Assembly (NCBI GenBank): GCA_016169945.1
Contig: JADLSH010000114.1
Coordinates: 1 to 64,000, forward strand
From: Trachythela sp. YZ-2020
Lineage: Eukaryota; Cnidaria; Anthozoa; Malacalcyonacea; Clavulariidae
DNA length: 64,000 nucleotides
Direction: 5' to 3'
The notes beneath the pieces are model-generated. The model had not been told where the DNA came from. It did no database searches and worked only from the letters and a program-made list of their open reading frames with translations. Positions 32,928 to 44,686 of the stretch are shown piece after piece. The position numbers and the translations under genes are program-made. Position 1 is the first letter of the stretch; the number at the start of each line of letters is the position of its first letter.

Positions 32928-35900
32928 CATACTGGAGTTCAGTTGGATTGTTGTTTTGACCATTTTGTGCCCTTTGTCTGCCAAAAAATTGCTCAAGGTT
33001 ATCCTGGTTAGATCTGTCACTTCTGATTTGACAACCACGGAAGAAGCCAAACAATGTTTCGCAGTATTTTTGAAAGCCCATCACCATGAAACGAAGATCA
33101 AATATAAGTTTCGTTGATATAAACATCTTCTCTTTTTCCTTTGCCTGAAGTTCTTTGCAATGTTCCTTAATCCATTTCTCCCTCTCGTTGAACCAAGATA
33201 CACATGCCTGATTTTCTACAAACCGTGAATCATCTAACGCTTTACAATGAATACAAAAACGAAGTACAGTCACTATAATTATGTAAAATACTGATTCGTA
33301 CAACATACTCATAAGTTACGACAAGCATGGAAACTTCAGTGATTGTTTACTTCAGTAGTCTGGTACAGTACATACCTGTATGGAGCTTTGCTCTTAAAAA
33401 TTTTCAGTAATGTCGCACGTCAGGTTGAAATTGATCCTGTTATTCAGGGTCACGTGCATGTTTAATACCTGAATAATATGCATCATTCATTTACCAAGAA
33501 CGTCATCTGCAAGGTAGTTTCTCATTCGACTGGCAGAATTCAGATAAAAAATGATCATCGGTGAGTCTTCGGAATGTGCTGATCGAGTTTATAGTTTTAT
33601 CGTGGTTATAAGCATCAACCCATTGCTGCCAGAGAATTTCCTTTCCATCGTATCTGAAATGACAAGGTGTCTTTCCACTTGCGTTACTCTTCTCTAAATT
33701 GTTTCTGATATTCTTGAAGTTGTGCTGGATAATAGGATAAAATAATAAGGTAAGATGTTCGCTGTTTTACAAGTAAATATTCCTTTTGTATTTGTGGTTC
33801 TCGTATACAGGTATTCCTTTGTTGGTACAGGTATAAACAATTCAAAACAAAGGAAATGTACATTCAAAACAAAGGAAATGTACATGAAAACCATCAATAC
33901 CACTTTTGCTATGGCACACAGGTACTCACAGAATAATCCATCATAAGTGAATGTTGTTCAACACAGTATGGATTTGTTGTAGTAAACATCGAAGCAACAG
34001 CATCCTCGTCACTTTCAAAATGTAAAGCTATAAATGCTCTATTTGCTTGTGCACCAACACAAATTGCCATGTTTACAAAGAATTTAATTTCCTGCAAAGC
34101 CTTAACTACATTCCAGTATATGTGAAATAGTGTAACTGGATCAACTTGTGCAGTTGGGTAGTACACAACAGGAAATTCAAAGCCTTCACAACCAACAAAC
34201 GTGAAATGTAAAATGTGAGGCGCCATATCAGCCTTGGATTCCTTACTTATCAATATAGAATTATAACATACATTTGAGTCACACACTAAATTATCTATTT
34301 AAGTAGAATATGCTTTAGTAATTTATTTTGCAGACACTTCCAAAATATAAAGATGACCAGCATTAAAGGATATTGCTCATATTTTCAAGGCTACGGGATA
34401 ATCCATACTACGTACAATAAATATTAGCATGGGAATATTAAATATATTTACATTGTTGAATAGGCAAGGTTTCATAATTGGTTAACTTGACAATTATGTT
34501 TCACTCACAACAAAGTGCCCACACTAAAACTAGAATTTATTATTACATCCACTTACACTTGTGTATCACTGATTGTATTTTTTCACTTAACCCTCCAATA
34601 TTGGCAAGACCACTCAATTCAAATGTGTCACCCACCTTGCGAAGCTGCTGGTCTCCCTATAAGTTACAACATAATGGTAGCATATGTAATTGAATGACTG
34701 ATTCCCATCCTAAAACATAATTATATATTGTAACTAATTATCTGCTTCATTATGAGTGCTATAAAGGAACCTTCGGCTTGCTAGGTTTGTCACCAGTGCC
34801 AATATTATATAACAAAAAGGGTACAATCATCAAACACTTCCAACAAGGCTATTTAGCAGAAAGAGCTTCCAGTAACATTGGATCATTGTACAACAGAAGA
34901 CAAAGTAACATAGCTTTTTGTAGCTTTTCAAATATTAAACCATTAATAAGGTATATTTAATATACCAGGTTTTTGGTTGACTTTGTTTTTTGTACTCCTT
35001 AAGTATCTGCCTATAAAAGTTCAATTCCTGTATATACAATAAGATATTAATGTTATATAAAATATATTACCTCAAGCCTAAATCATACTCACTGTTGTAT
35101 TTCTGTATACAGGTGTTAATGTCAAAATTATATATCCAGTATCTCTAAACTCCTCATATCCCTGCTTACTTCGTTGCCATAACCGAAGGCATAGTTCAAG
35201 GAACCTAAATGCAGGTAAATTACTTGTTTTACTATTGAATTATCATACAGTCTACTGTTTTCTCTTCAATTTGGTTAACCAACCTTGGGTGCCAAATTGC
35301 CAGACTGGAGCATATCTCTCTGCATTGACCAAAAACATGCATCATCATCCAAAGTATTATCTGAATCACAGGTATGAGGTAATTCTTGTATTTTTGTCAT
35401 TTCATCATCAAGTTGCCTGAACATAATATTCAAATCATCACTGTCACTTTTTGTTAACTTCAGCATCTTTTTTTCTTCTTCAGATTTCCTTTTGGCATAT
35501 CTTTCACGTCTCTCTGCATTAACTCTTCTTCTTTGTTGATCTAGGTACCTTTGTTTTTGATCAGCATCACTCAAGAACCTCCAATTCGATGTGCTTGAAC
35601 TTTTGGTGCATGCACTGTCTTTTCCAATTTCTACAATGCCATTGTTACATTTATACAATTAATTGCATAAAACTTTGTTCAATTTTGCGCATGATTCGCA
35701 TCTCACATGTTTGTAATCTTTGGTAATAAGATAATGACAACTAACAGATCGTCTTATTTCAAATGTTTGCAAATTACTGTTGGTAAGTGACTCTAAGTTT
35801 CCTGTTACGTTGCCTTTCTTGTCGACACATGGCTTTAAAATGAAAAGGAAGCCTTGGTTATCACAATCATCCAGAGCATAACTTAAGTTGCTGACCAATG

Positions 35901-36279
35901 GTGTTGAGTAGTGTCATTAGGTCATAGGTATTTTCGAGTTTGGCAGGAGGACCTCCACGAATGCGTGTGAAAATTTCAGACATCACGTTATTCCCATGAA
36001 CTTTTACTTTTCAAGTTAGGTCTTCATCAATAGTTACCCTTCTGGCCACTTGTATCCCATTAATAAGTTCCTTATAAAAATACATAAATCTTAGACTTTC
36101 AGCTGTAGTTTCAACCAAGAACCAATTGGCAAAAGCCATGACAGAATTGGATACATTATTGAAATAACTTTCAAGGATTCAAATATTTAGTATATTTGTT
36201 GTATTTTCTTGATAGAATTTGGGAACCAAGACCAAGTTCTCTTTGGCCACCTTGTTCAGTTCCAAATTTGAATAATACG
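32928..36279 (-). pseudogene. P-element/THAP9-type transposase, multi-exon, inactive
   Basis: Exons on the minus strand: 36279-35275 (N-terminal block, broken), 35204-35111, 34656-34557, 34285-33930, 33724-33495, 33239-32928. The last four have GT-AG ends and matching phases (1, 0, 1). Landmarks: RCESCAKLNK and WRFLSDADQKQRYLDQQRRR in the first block, FRFLELCLRLWQRSKQGYEE, TFELSGLANIGG, ILHFTFVGCEGFEFPVVYYP, then MDYSHNFKNIRNNLEKS, MRNYLADDVLG, and a C-terminal block with FDLRFMVMGF and NLEQFFGRQR. These are blocks of the RNase H-like core and GTP-binding insert of P/THAP9 transposases. Damage: TGA at 36179-36181 and 36011-36013, TAA at 35659-35661, frameshifts near 35895 and 33550, and Val in place of the conserved Asp of the I-C-D-G-A-x-x-N-R block (34056-34058). 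Confidence 0.85.
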
Positions 36280-37110
36280 CTACAAATATTATGTGGAGTA
36301 ATCATTCACTTATTATATATTGCAATATATAGTTTCGGACACGAATTCTAAGATCATGCACTCACATTTACTAAGAAGTAAAAACCGAATTTGATCTATG
36401 TGGTTCGAAATCAGGTTTACCTTTATACAGACTATCAGCTAGTTATCCTAGTTAACTGTAGATACGACGGACAATTTTGAACATGGCTCTTAAAACCAGC
36501 ACCTTGGTAAACCGAGCAAAACTCGCTCGTCTGTACGGCAGCAAAGCAGGGTACTGTATTCAAAGGTTTAACGTACTTGCTTTTGATCCAAGGTCAGTCT
36601 TTACTCGTTTACTTTGTAGTGCTGGAAAAAGATCATGCAGCAGCCTCGAGAAAAGAAGCTGTGATGTTGGTTTCCTTTTGTATGCAATGCACGTTTGGGT
36701 GCAGGCACCATAAGCATTCGGGAGCGACAAGCCTTCACTTTTTTCGTTTAAAATAACACATTTAGGCTACGAGTTATTTCAGCATCGCTGAAAATATGAA
36801 AAAATATCTTTAATCCTTTATGTTCACCCTCGACTTTATACAAATTATTACAAAGAAATTTATTAAAGTATATGGTAAACCGCTGTTAAACTTACATGTA
36901 AAGTTCTCCTTCCCATAAAAAACACTGTTGTCTTTTTGCCGATCCATGTTCGCGTGTCTTAAAATTTAAATATTCCCGTTTTTATTATGTAATAGAATGC
37001 TAGATGGACAGGTTTGTTCCATATAAGGAAGTCAGGGACAGGTTTATGCCATATATGGAAGTGTCGTTTCCTCTCGCTTCGAACGATGAAATATTTTAAC
37101 ATAGTGGGGA
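36280..37110. other. Upstream region of the transposase, no clear gene
   Basis: Should contain the transposase promoter and first exon, to the inner edge of the right TIR. A plus-strand open frame from 36483 ends at a donor-like site near 36590 but has no family match. Repeated words (ggacaggtttgttccatata and ggacaggtttatgccatata) lie at 37008-37060. Confidence 0.35.
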
Positions 37111-37414
37111 TGATCCTACCCTCTTATTTCAAGTGGAAATCACTCGCGTGACATAATTTGATCACTGAATAATTAATCCATGTATTCCGCGTGATAGTTT
37201 GAAAGCTTGGGTTCTAGTCCAAATTAAAGATGGCGAATTTTCAAAAATGTTAATATGCAAATGCAGGTAAATATATTATTTATATACAATGAATTCACGG
37301 AAGATTTTGAGTACTTTAGGTACCGTACGGTACACTTTATTTTGCATATCAGGATTATCAATTTATATGTATAATACTACTTGTAGTCACATTGAATTTG
37401 TCCTAAAGCCCGTG
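37111..37414 (-). repeat. Right terminal inverted repeat of the giant element
   Basis: Reverse complement of the left end, with palindrome gtaccgtacggtac matching gtaccgtgcggtac. Starts at CACGGGCTTTAGGAC (minus strand, 37414) and ends in the GGGTAGGATCA block at 37111-37120. The next bases outside are the target repeat AGCTAAC. Confidence 0.9.
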
Positions 37415-37459
37415 AGCTAACACACTCTTACTCGTACGATGGCAATATATCTGCATTCG

Positions 37460-40400
37460 CAGATACAAAAACCCTAAAAATATATATTTTATATAATATA
37501 TTAAATAGTATATTGCATTAATATTTATTTTGCATTAAAAAAAAGAGGATTATACATTTATATCAATTTCTGAACAAATTAATTAGGAGAGCTTGGGCTA
37601 TATAAATAGTGGGCACGTCGTAGGGCTCAGCCCTATAGTTGTTTAGCCGAACTTCAAGCTGGCTGGTTAGGTAGAACAGTTATGCAGTCAAGAAAAATTT
37701 ATCTCCTCTCTTTTATTGCAATCTTTCTATTGGCACTCGTAACATGTTTGCGACAGAAACCCCGATGGGGATTAGGCCATTCGACGGTATGTAACCATAT
37801 ATATATATTTTTTTAAGTTTTATGAATTTTCACAAAAAGAGCATCAGTGATTCATGTTGTCGACGAACCACTCTAACTCCCAGTTAAAAAATAAAAGCTT
37901 AATTGATGCCATTTCTTTCATTTTATAGCGCGACTTTTATTGATCGATAAACTTGTTTTGCATGCTCTTCATATTGAATCAGATTTTAATAAAATAAAAT
38001 ATTTCGATATTTTGATCTAATTGGGAGAATGGGAGGAGGAAATCTCCAGTCTAATATACATGTATAGCTACCGTACGATTTTCGACACTATATATAGACC
38101 TAAATATTTTCATTCTATTTCATTCAAGGAACAAGTTGGAAAGAGTACATGCAGATTCCAACAACATTGCAATGATGATTTTAATTGCATTTGTGATATG
38201 ATGCATTTGGTTTGCTCAAAATATCCTCCAAGAAAATGCGTGGGGAGCGTGGGTGATACAGCAGGGGCAAAAACACCACCCGCAACTCCGCAAATAATAA
38301 ACAACTCCAAGCCAACCAAGATGGAGCATTCATCTTCTAAATCAATTTTGAATATGTTGCGAAAATTATTTAACAATTTCAAACAGGCCATTAATGACTA
38401 ATATTATTTAATAACGGCGCGGGTTTCTCATGCTAGATATGGATTGTATCCAGTATATTCTATCCTTAAATATATATAGATGTAAACATTTCTTTTACAG
38501 CGACAGAAGTAAATAAAATATTCACATTTGACTACTTATGCAGTATTTTTAATTTCTTCCCTCATGTGGAAAATTATTTTTGAAATTACTATATCTTAGA
38601 TTGGTAAAAACAAATGTGCCAAATTTAAGCTCTATAAAGAATCGCTGCAATCAACGTTTCGCATGTGAGATGTGGACCAAGACGAGACTTTAAATTATTA
38701 TAGTCAGTTGTTTAGCTATAAATGCTAATTCCAGCACATATAAGTACTTATAAGATATAATTTGCCGAAAAAAATACATTCAAATGGTATGATCATTATT
38801 CACAATTTGTATAAAACAGTGTGATGCACGTCAATAATGAAGCGTTCAACATAATGCGGTCATTCCCTTGATTCAAATTGATTAATTTAGGAAGAACAGA
38901 AACTCATTTCAGTTAGGTTTCTCGAACAATTCCGTCTAACGTTGCTTCGATTAAGTGCCGCGTTGTTCTGAATAAGTGCGGCGCTTATTCCAGGACGGGG
39001 CCATTCAATATTTTTACTCTCATGTGCGGCGCTTTGGAGGCGGCGCTAAAACGATTAAATACGGTACTCTATGTAGGTTTAGTACACGCATATATATACC
39101 TTTTTGGCTCATTGCTCCCGTAAGAGGACAGAAAGTACTCTACAGTGGTAGAGCGAAACTGCAGCAATGGCTGGTAAACTATATCATGTACCCATACATG
39201 CATGTATAGATTATTGTGTAAAACATGCATGCAGTTATGACGTCAAACAAAATTGATCTTATCTGCGTTATGCAGTTATTGCAATCTGTAATGTCTGCAG
39301 ATGTTCCAGAAGCGAAACTTTGAATCTTTCAATTAATTGTTCCACTTGTTTTATCCTCATATAATATGATATAAAAAGCATCCAAAGCAGTTCTGATCCA
39401 GATCGTTCAAACTGAAAAAGGGGAAATTTTCACACCCATTTCAATTCGGATTATTCAACAAAAAATTAATAATCTATTTTTGGCTAATATAATTGTATAT
39501 ATTTATTTCTGTGTGCGCAACAGATACATAAGTATAGTTGATGAATGAATAAAAGCAATTATACCTACCATATTTAAATATACGAGCTCAAATCCGCTTA
39601 TGTGATATTTGCCAATTGAGATATTATTAAAATATAAAACAACTTAGAAAATTAAATCAAGAAAATTATACTGTATCAATTAAAAAGTGTACGCGAAAAC
39701 AATACTGACAGTTTTATCAATACTGTATCCAAATTTATTGTCCGAAAATTTTCCTATAGGAAAATGTGAGGGGAAATGATTAAGCATGCAATGATAAAGA
39801 TGCTTTCGTCCCTAATAATATACATCAAAATGTTTCTTCATCTGTATATAAATGGCTGTTTTCAATGCAGATAATCCCAAACAGCAGTGCAAAAATTTTT
39901 AATCACAGTGCAAAAATTTGTAACCAAGGTGCAAAAATTTGTAATCACAGTGCACAAATATGTAATCACGGTGCAAATTTCTGCAATCATTAATCAGACT
40001 TGAGCTAAACCTAAGTTCTGGGCAGATTGCTCAAAATAAAAAAACATGGCGCCCGCTCGGCCTAACTTGAAACTTGACTTTTGGACGAAAATGACGAGTT
40101 AATTATTATTTAAACTTTATGGGGGGGGGTTAGTTTTCAACCATGCAAATTGAAGGAATCCACATGGTTCATGCAGTTCCCTTTCATATCTTTGGCGATG
40201 CATACAAATTATATATAAAAGGAATGAAAACTTTATCATGCAGTGGACGGTCCACCGAAGCTGGTAAAATCTTGTCTCGAAAAATTTTATGTATATTATT
40301 TATAAGTAGTAACATGATTTCTGGTGAAATCTAGATAAAACATCCACTCGTGAGTTTTACAAAGACCTCAAATAACACTCGTCTTTTGGACTCGTGCTAT

Positions 40401-41180
40401 CCAAATTGCACTTGGAACCTATATAGATATACATATAATGAGGTCGGGGATTGTATTGTGAAAAACCTGAAGCTATTTCGTTTTTTTGGACTCGTGCATG
40501 CTATCCAAATTGCACTTGAAATCAATCATGCTATTACCTATATTGATATACATATAATGAGGTCGGGAATTGCGTTGTGAAAAACCTAAGCATATATATA
40601 TACAATAAATTTATGGCCAATATTGCATCATTTGTAACATAGCGGAAGCCGACAATTTCAAAAAAATTCAATGAAGAAGCCGAAAACAAATATTTTGAAA
40701 TTCAATGTGTCGGAATCTGTTTCCATGTATTCGCAGCAATTTTTCCTTGTAAACGGAGGATTTCCAAAAAAAATAAATCAGCGAATGGTTGAGCTATGTC
40801 TAGCATGGATACAAAGGGTGCACTTAGCCTCGGTATTTGTGGCGCTGAAAACCGATTATGAAGTGAAACAAAATTAACCTCATCTGTTTTATTGCAATCT
40901 ATCTATCACGACTGGTAATATGTTTGCCATAGCCTAAATGGAAATCACGCAATTCAAAGGTATGTAAGGTGCCTTATCTATAATAAAGAAATTAGGAACA
41001 TGCTGTTATATAGAAGTCGTGCGATTTCCATCTTAATGCATCCGCCCATTGGAGAAGCAGTGTCAACCCAACAATTTTCCTTTGCCTTAGTCCTAGAACA
41101 TAAAGCAATTTCATACTTTATCTATTTTAAGGGGGGCACCAAATATAGAATCGAGCAAGAATGCAGAATCGAGTAGGATT
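37460..41180 (+). repeat. Segmental duplication, unit 1
   Basis: Matches 44480-47712 in order and direction: the cysteine-rich gene, the stretch with tgcggcgctt, the block gcccgctcggcc, gtagcggaagccgacaat, and the end caccaaatatagaatcgagc. Unit 1 has an extra part at about 39430-40010, including four copies of a 23 base word (gtgcaaaaatttgtaatcac) at 39885-39990. Confidence 0.88.
37682..38401 (+). CDS. Secreted six-cysteine protein, copy 1
   Basis: Exon 1 37682-37786 (35 codons) and exon 2 38129-38401 (90 codons plus stop), phase 0 intron with GTATGT donor and ttcattcaag acceptor; 125 aa. Exon 1 is a signal peptide (MQSRK, then a hydrophobic run ending near residue 22). Exon 2 has six Cys spaced C-x5-C-x5-C-x-C-x6-C-x7-C (residues about 43 to 72), a Pro/Thr/Lys linker, and a basic amphipathic C-terminal helix (SILNMLRKLFNNFKQAIND). 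Not a spacing I can assign; ShK, EGF and WAP do not fit. A secreted venom, defence or signalling peptide is possible but not shown. A TATA-like tataaatag lies about 80 bases before the ATG. Intact. Confidence 0.85.
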
Positions 41181-41432
41181 GTCCTTGGTGTAATTCGATG
41201 ACCTTAACGTGCTCAAAAGTGCATCCAAGAACGATGCGTGAAGAAAAGTAGTGCCATAGCTGGAGGAAATAGCGCGAGTTTAAGATCTTGACGATCTGCA
41301 GAGCAGACTATAGAATAGTAAATGGATATAATATAATACGTTTGTTTATATGTATATGTAAACAATCACTAAACATGCGTCGTCGATAACTTATCCTTAA
41401 TGCTTTCCTTGATGTTGCTTTGTATTCCGCTA
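41181..41432. other. No gene seen
   Basis: Spacer between the duplication unit and a MITE; nothing recognised. Confidence 0.35.
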
Positions 41433-41693
41433 AGGCCTGCTCTGGGACCTCGACTCGCCTTAAATCGCCTTAAATCACATCGCTTATAAAAGTCCCAATT
41501 TTCCTTAAATCGGCTTAAATCGCCATAACTCGCCTTAACTCGTCTTAACTGGAATTATTTCGCCTTAAATCGCCTTAAATCGCCTTAAGTCGCCTTAGAT
41601 CGCATTGTTTAAAGTCCCAATTTTTCCTAAAATCGCCTTAACTCGCCTTAACTCGCATTATCTCCCGGCGAGTTACCGTCCCAGAGCAGGCCT
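41433..41693. mobile_element. MITE with internal TCGCCTTAAA tandem repeats
   Basis: Ends AGGCCTGCTCTGGGAC and its reverse; flanks ccgcta and ctgcta are a likely imperfect target repeat. Inside are about a dozen copies of tcgccttaa(a/c), and the phrase aaagtcccaattttyc occurs twice. Confidence 0.75.
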
Positions 41694-41699
41694 CTGCTA

Positions 41700-43013
41700 T
41701 AATAAATAATTTAACTTAGCTATAAGCTATCAAGCAGTTCATGTGTTTTTTCTTAAGATAAAAACATTAACAATATCTTCAAGTTACGAAGTCAATTTCA
41801 AGATCGTACAGTATACATAACGTTCTTGATTTAACACAATACATGGTTGTATTAAACAAAAGTATGATCTTCAGACGATGTGTAATGCATTAGAAATATT
41901 TTTTGGCAGAATCTTTACTATAAGTGTAGATCCTATTTGGAAATTGTATGAAAATGGCACAATGGTATGGAAATTATATCTAATTCCATAGTAATTGCCA
42001 TTTTCATACTACGGAAATACTATGAATACATTATGGAAAGAATATGGAAATATTATTATTTCCCACATAGTATGGATTTCAAAAATCTCTTCCAGTGATG
42101 GTCACAAACTCAATTAGAAGCAAACGTGCAGGTTCAGTTTCCATTCGCTACTTTGGTTTAATTCAATGCATCAAACAATTATACAAATTACATTTACGAT
42201 CCAACGTTTCGACAGTCAAGTCTAGTGCCTTAATTCTTCAGGCGTGGGATAAAATCGCGGTTTGCAAGACAAACTTTTTAAGAAACGCCTCCCCAAAATT
42301 GAAACACTGGCAACTGTGCACAAATGCTCACATTCCCATGCTCCCGTTTACACCCTAAATGCGATATCTCGCATCTTGAAACTCTGCAATACTGAAAATC
42401 ACGCCTAAATGATAGTGTTATGTGCTAAAATGACATTTGGATTCTTAAAATTTTCACGAATGTGCTTGTTAATACTTCTAAACTGCTAGCTTAAACCGAA
42501 ATATCTCAAGAGAAAAATAAGCAGGACAGTTTCAAAATATGTATAGCTGTAACAAGGAACCTAATGACTAATACATATTATACCATGGCCAAATGTGCAT
42601 GATATATAATAATTTCCAATTTTTCTTGTCTAACTCTCGGTATTTTGAGTTACGATGGCAAACGTTTACACACGGATTCTCGCAGTTACAGCGGCAAACT
42701 TTCGCGCGGATAATTTTTCGCTCAGTTTTACTTTTTCGCGCACCTATATAGGTCTGCACGAATTCTAATACAGCGCGAATTTAAATGCAAGTAAGGTATA
42801 TAGGCCTACTTTTATGATCGATGCATGGACATTGCGCATATATACCTAATACTTGGTTGCCAATTTTGGGGAAATACTATGGGAAAAACGCTTGTCATGT
42901 CTTCGCGTAAACCGGCCATTAGCCACAACGTTACTTGATATACTCCAGTGATGACTTTACCGCCCAACAAGGTAAAAATGTTACTCTTACGGAAGACAAC
43001 TATCTATTTTAAC
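41700..43013. other. No gene recognised
   Basis: AT-rich. A local foldback lies at 41950-42016 (gtatgaaaatggca and its reverse) followed by diverged tatggaaat words. Confidence 0.35.
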
Positions 43014-43170
43014 TATAGAAATACATGCATGCAGAATCCCTCGACCATTCGAACCAAGCAAATAATATTTATACTTCCCAGAAGTTATTGTAACATAAAG
43101 TATTCAGTCAATCACTGTAATGGTATATAACACGAACACTGCATATTTCTCTTATTTTTGGTACAAAATG
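43014..43170 (+). repeat. Dispersed repeat, second copy at 53172-53310
   Basis: Both copies share atacatgcatgcagaatccc (one base off at 53172), attcgaac, ttattgtaacat, aagtattcagtcaatca and gtacaaaatg. Non-coding, same orientation. Confidence 0.75.
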
Positions 43171-43251
43171 GTAATCCACGACTGGAAATGTAGGCAATTT
43201 AATAAGCTGTTGATAATGTCTTTTGGATTATATACCTTAACATTATGGAAA

Positions 43252-43597
43252 GGGGCTTCGGTGGCGCAGTCGTCAGAGCAAGCGCCTATCACCTCTGAGT
43301 TCGTGGGTTCGATTCTCGCTGGGGACTCATGACACTTATGTGAAAAGAGTCAGTCAACGCCCTACCGAAACTCGTGGGTTTTCTCCTCGTACTCTGGTTT
43401 TCTCCCACAGGGAATGTTGACATGGTGGGTTTGGATTAGCCCCAAACTAACCCTTCTATCGTAGCTGTGCTCCCTCATCAGACATGAGTCATACTGCATG
43501 GGGCTGCTAGTGGCGCCTTTAATAAGCCTTCGACTCGATTATGTCGAGCTGCGTCCTTCGCAATTCAGCTCATCTCTCAACTGCAAATAAGGATGAT
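43252..43597 (+). mobile_element. tRNA-derived SINE
   Basis: The head resembles a tRNA: GGGGCTTCGGTGGCGCAGT (A box GTGGCGCAGTCGTCAGAGC) and B box GGGTTCGATTC at 43305-43315, spaced as in tRNA genes. The body (ctcgtgggttttctcctcgt, catggtgggtttgg, cttcgactcgattatgtcga) is unlike a tRNA and ends near caactgcaaataagg. So a SINE, not a functional tRNA. Confidence 0.85.
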
Positions 43598-43599
43598 TA

Positions 43600-44479
43600 G
43601 TACACCCCCACTTACTTACTTCACAGTCCTAGATAGGTCAATATGGCTATTTGAAATATGAAAAGCACATGAAGCCCTAAGATTCTATTTCTCGAAGAAA
43701 AACGCATATAACCTTTACTTCGCAAAAATGTTGACCTTGAAGCATCTTGTGCAGAAACAAGTAACTTCTTTCGTTGAAGCTGAAAATAATATATTCTGGA
43801 AGCTGACAACAATTTTTCGTCTCGGTCTAAATATAATATTATAAATATTTTTAATTCAAGGACTGATATTTAAATCAGAGCCATTTACTCTCATCAACAA
43901 TGCCTTTTGGGGTGTTTTTAAATATTTCTGAAGTGAAATTTTAAATTTTTCATAATTTAAGCAATTGTTTCGGGGTATTATTTCATAGTATATAGAGCAT
44001 TGTTGAGAATTTTAGTTGTTTGCCCAGCCAATAAATGAAAATTGTTTTGTAATTGTTAATACGAAACTGTGGAAAAAAAGATTGAAATATAATTGGCTTT
44101 GTATATTATATTAAACCGCGCTTATTAATTCGAAATATCTAGCAATGAAATATCTATTTCTATTGTATGTGCTCAATGTGATATTCCCAATAATTAAGAT
44201 GAAAAGTGATAATTGAGAAATAGTGAAATTAGTATATTCAGTATTGATTCAAAATATATAGATGCTGAAACAATATATTATAGGATTATGTTAAACAGTT
44301 AAACTGACAATCATAAACCGTTTCCCAGGTATTTGGACTGCATGATTCATGGAAAAACAGGAAAAGGACAGTTTAGCAAAGATGAAACAGTGCGTGCATG
44401 GTAAACATGAATATAAACTTATCACCGGGAAACGACCATGCTCTTTCTTCCCATAGAATGACGCTCATTATTACTATAG
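43600..44479. other. No gene seen
   Basis: AT-rich spacer between the SINE and duplication unit 2. Confidence 0.35.
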
Positions 44480-44686
44480 TGAAAACCCTAAAATATATAT
44501 TCAAACGATTTAAATAGTATATTGCATTATTTCTTTTGCATTAAAGAAAAGAGGATTATACATTTATATCAATTTCTAAACAAATCAATTAAGGATAGCT
44601 TGGGCTATAAATGGTGGGCACGTCGTAGGGCTCAGCCCTATAGTTGTTTAGCCGAACTTCAAGCTAGCTGGTTAGGTAAAACAGTT

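Larger units (their letters stand above)
21326..37414. mobile_element. Giant P-superfamily transposon (16.1 kb) with PIF1 helicase remnant
   Basis: Terminal inverted repeats 21326-21649 and 37111-37414 start CACGGGYTTTAGGACAAATT, and a perfect 7 bp repeat AGCTAAC lies outside both ends (21319-21325, 37415-37421). The minus strand near the right end codes for a P-element/THAP9-type transposase. The plus strand near the left end codes for a PIF1 helicase C-terminus and a second split gene. P elements are known for CA ends and 7-8 bp target duplications, which agrees. All genes are broken, so it is an old copy. A nested element (27254-31548), a LINE end (24240) and a hAT MITE (26267) inflate it; without these it is about 11.2 kb. 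The link of the helicase to the element is by position between the TIRs, not by function. Confidence 0.8.

Noticed and set aside
36483..36713. Plus-strand ORF from ATG 36483 with a donor-like end
   Set aside because: No domain, no second exon, and it lies where the transposase 5' end is expected on the other strand; too little to call.
43252..43330. Possible tRNA gene
   Set aside because: A and B boxes are good but the acceptor stem does not pair and the sequence runs on into a SINE body.
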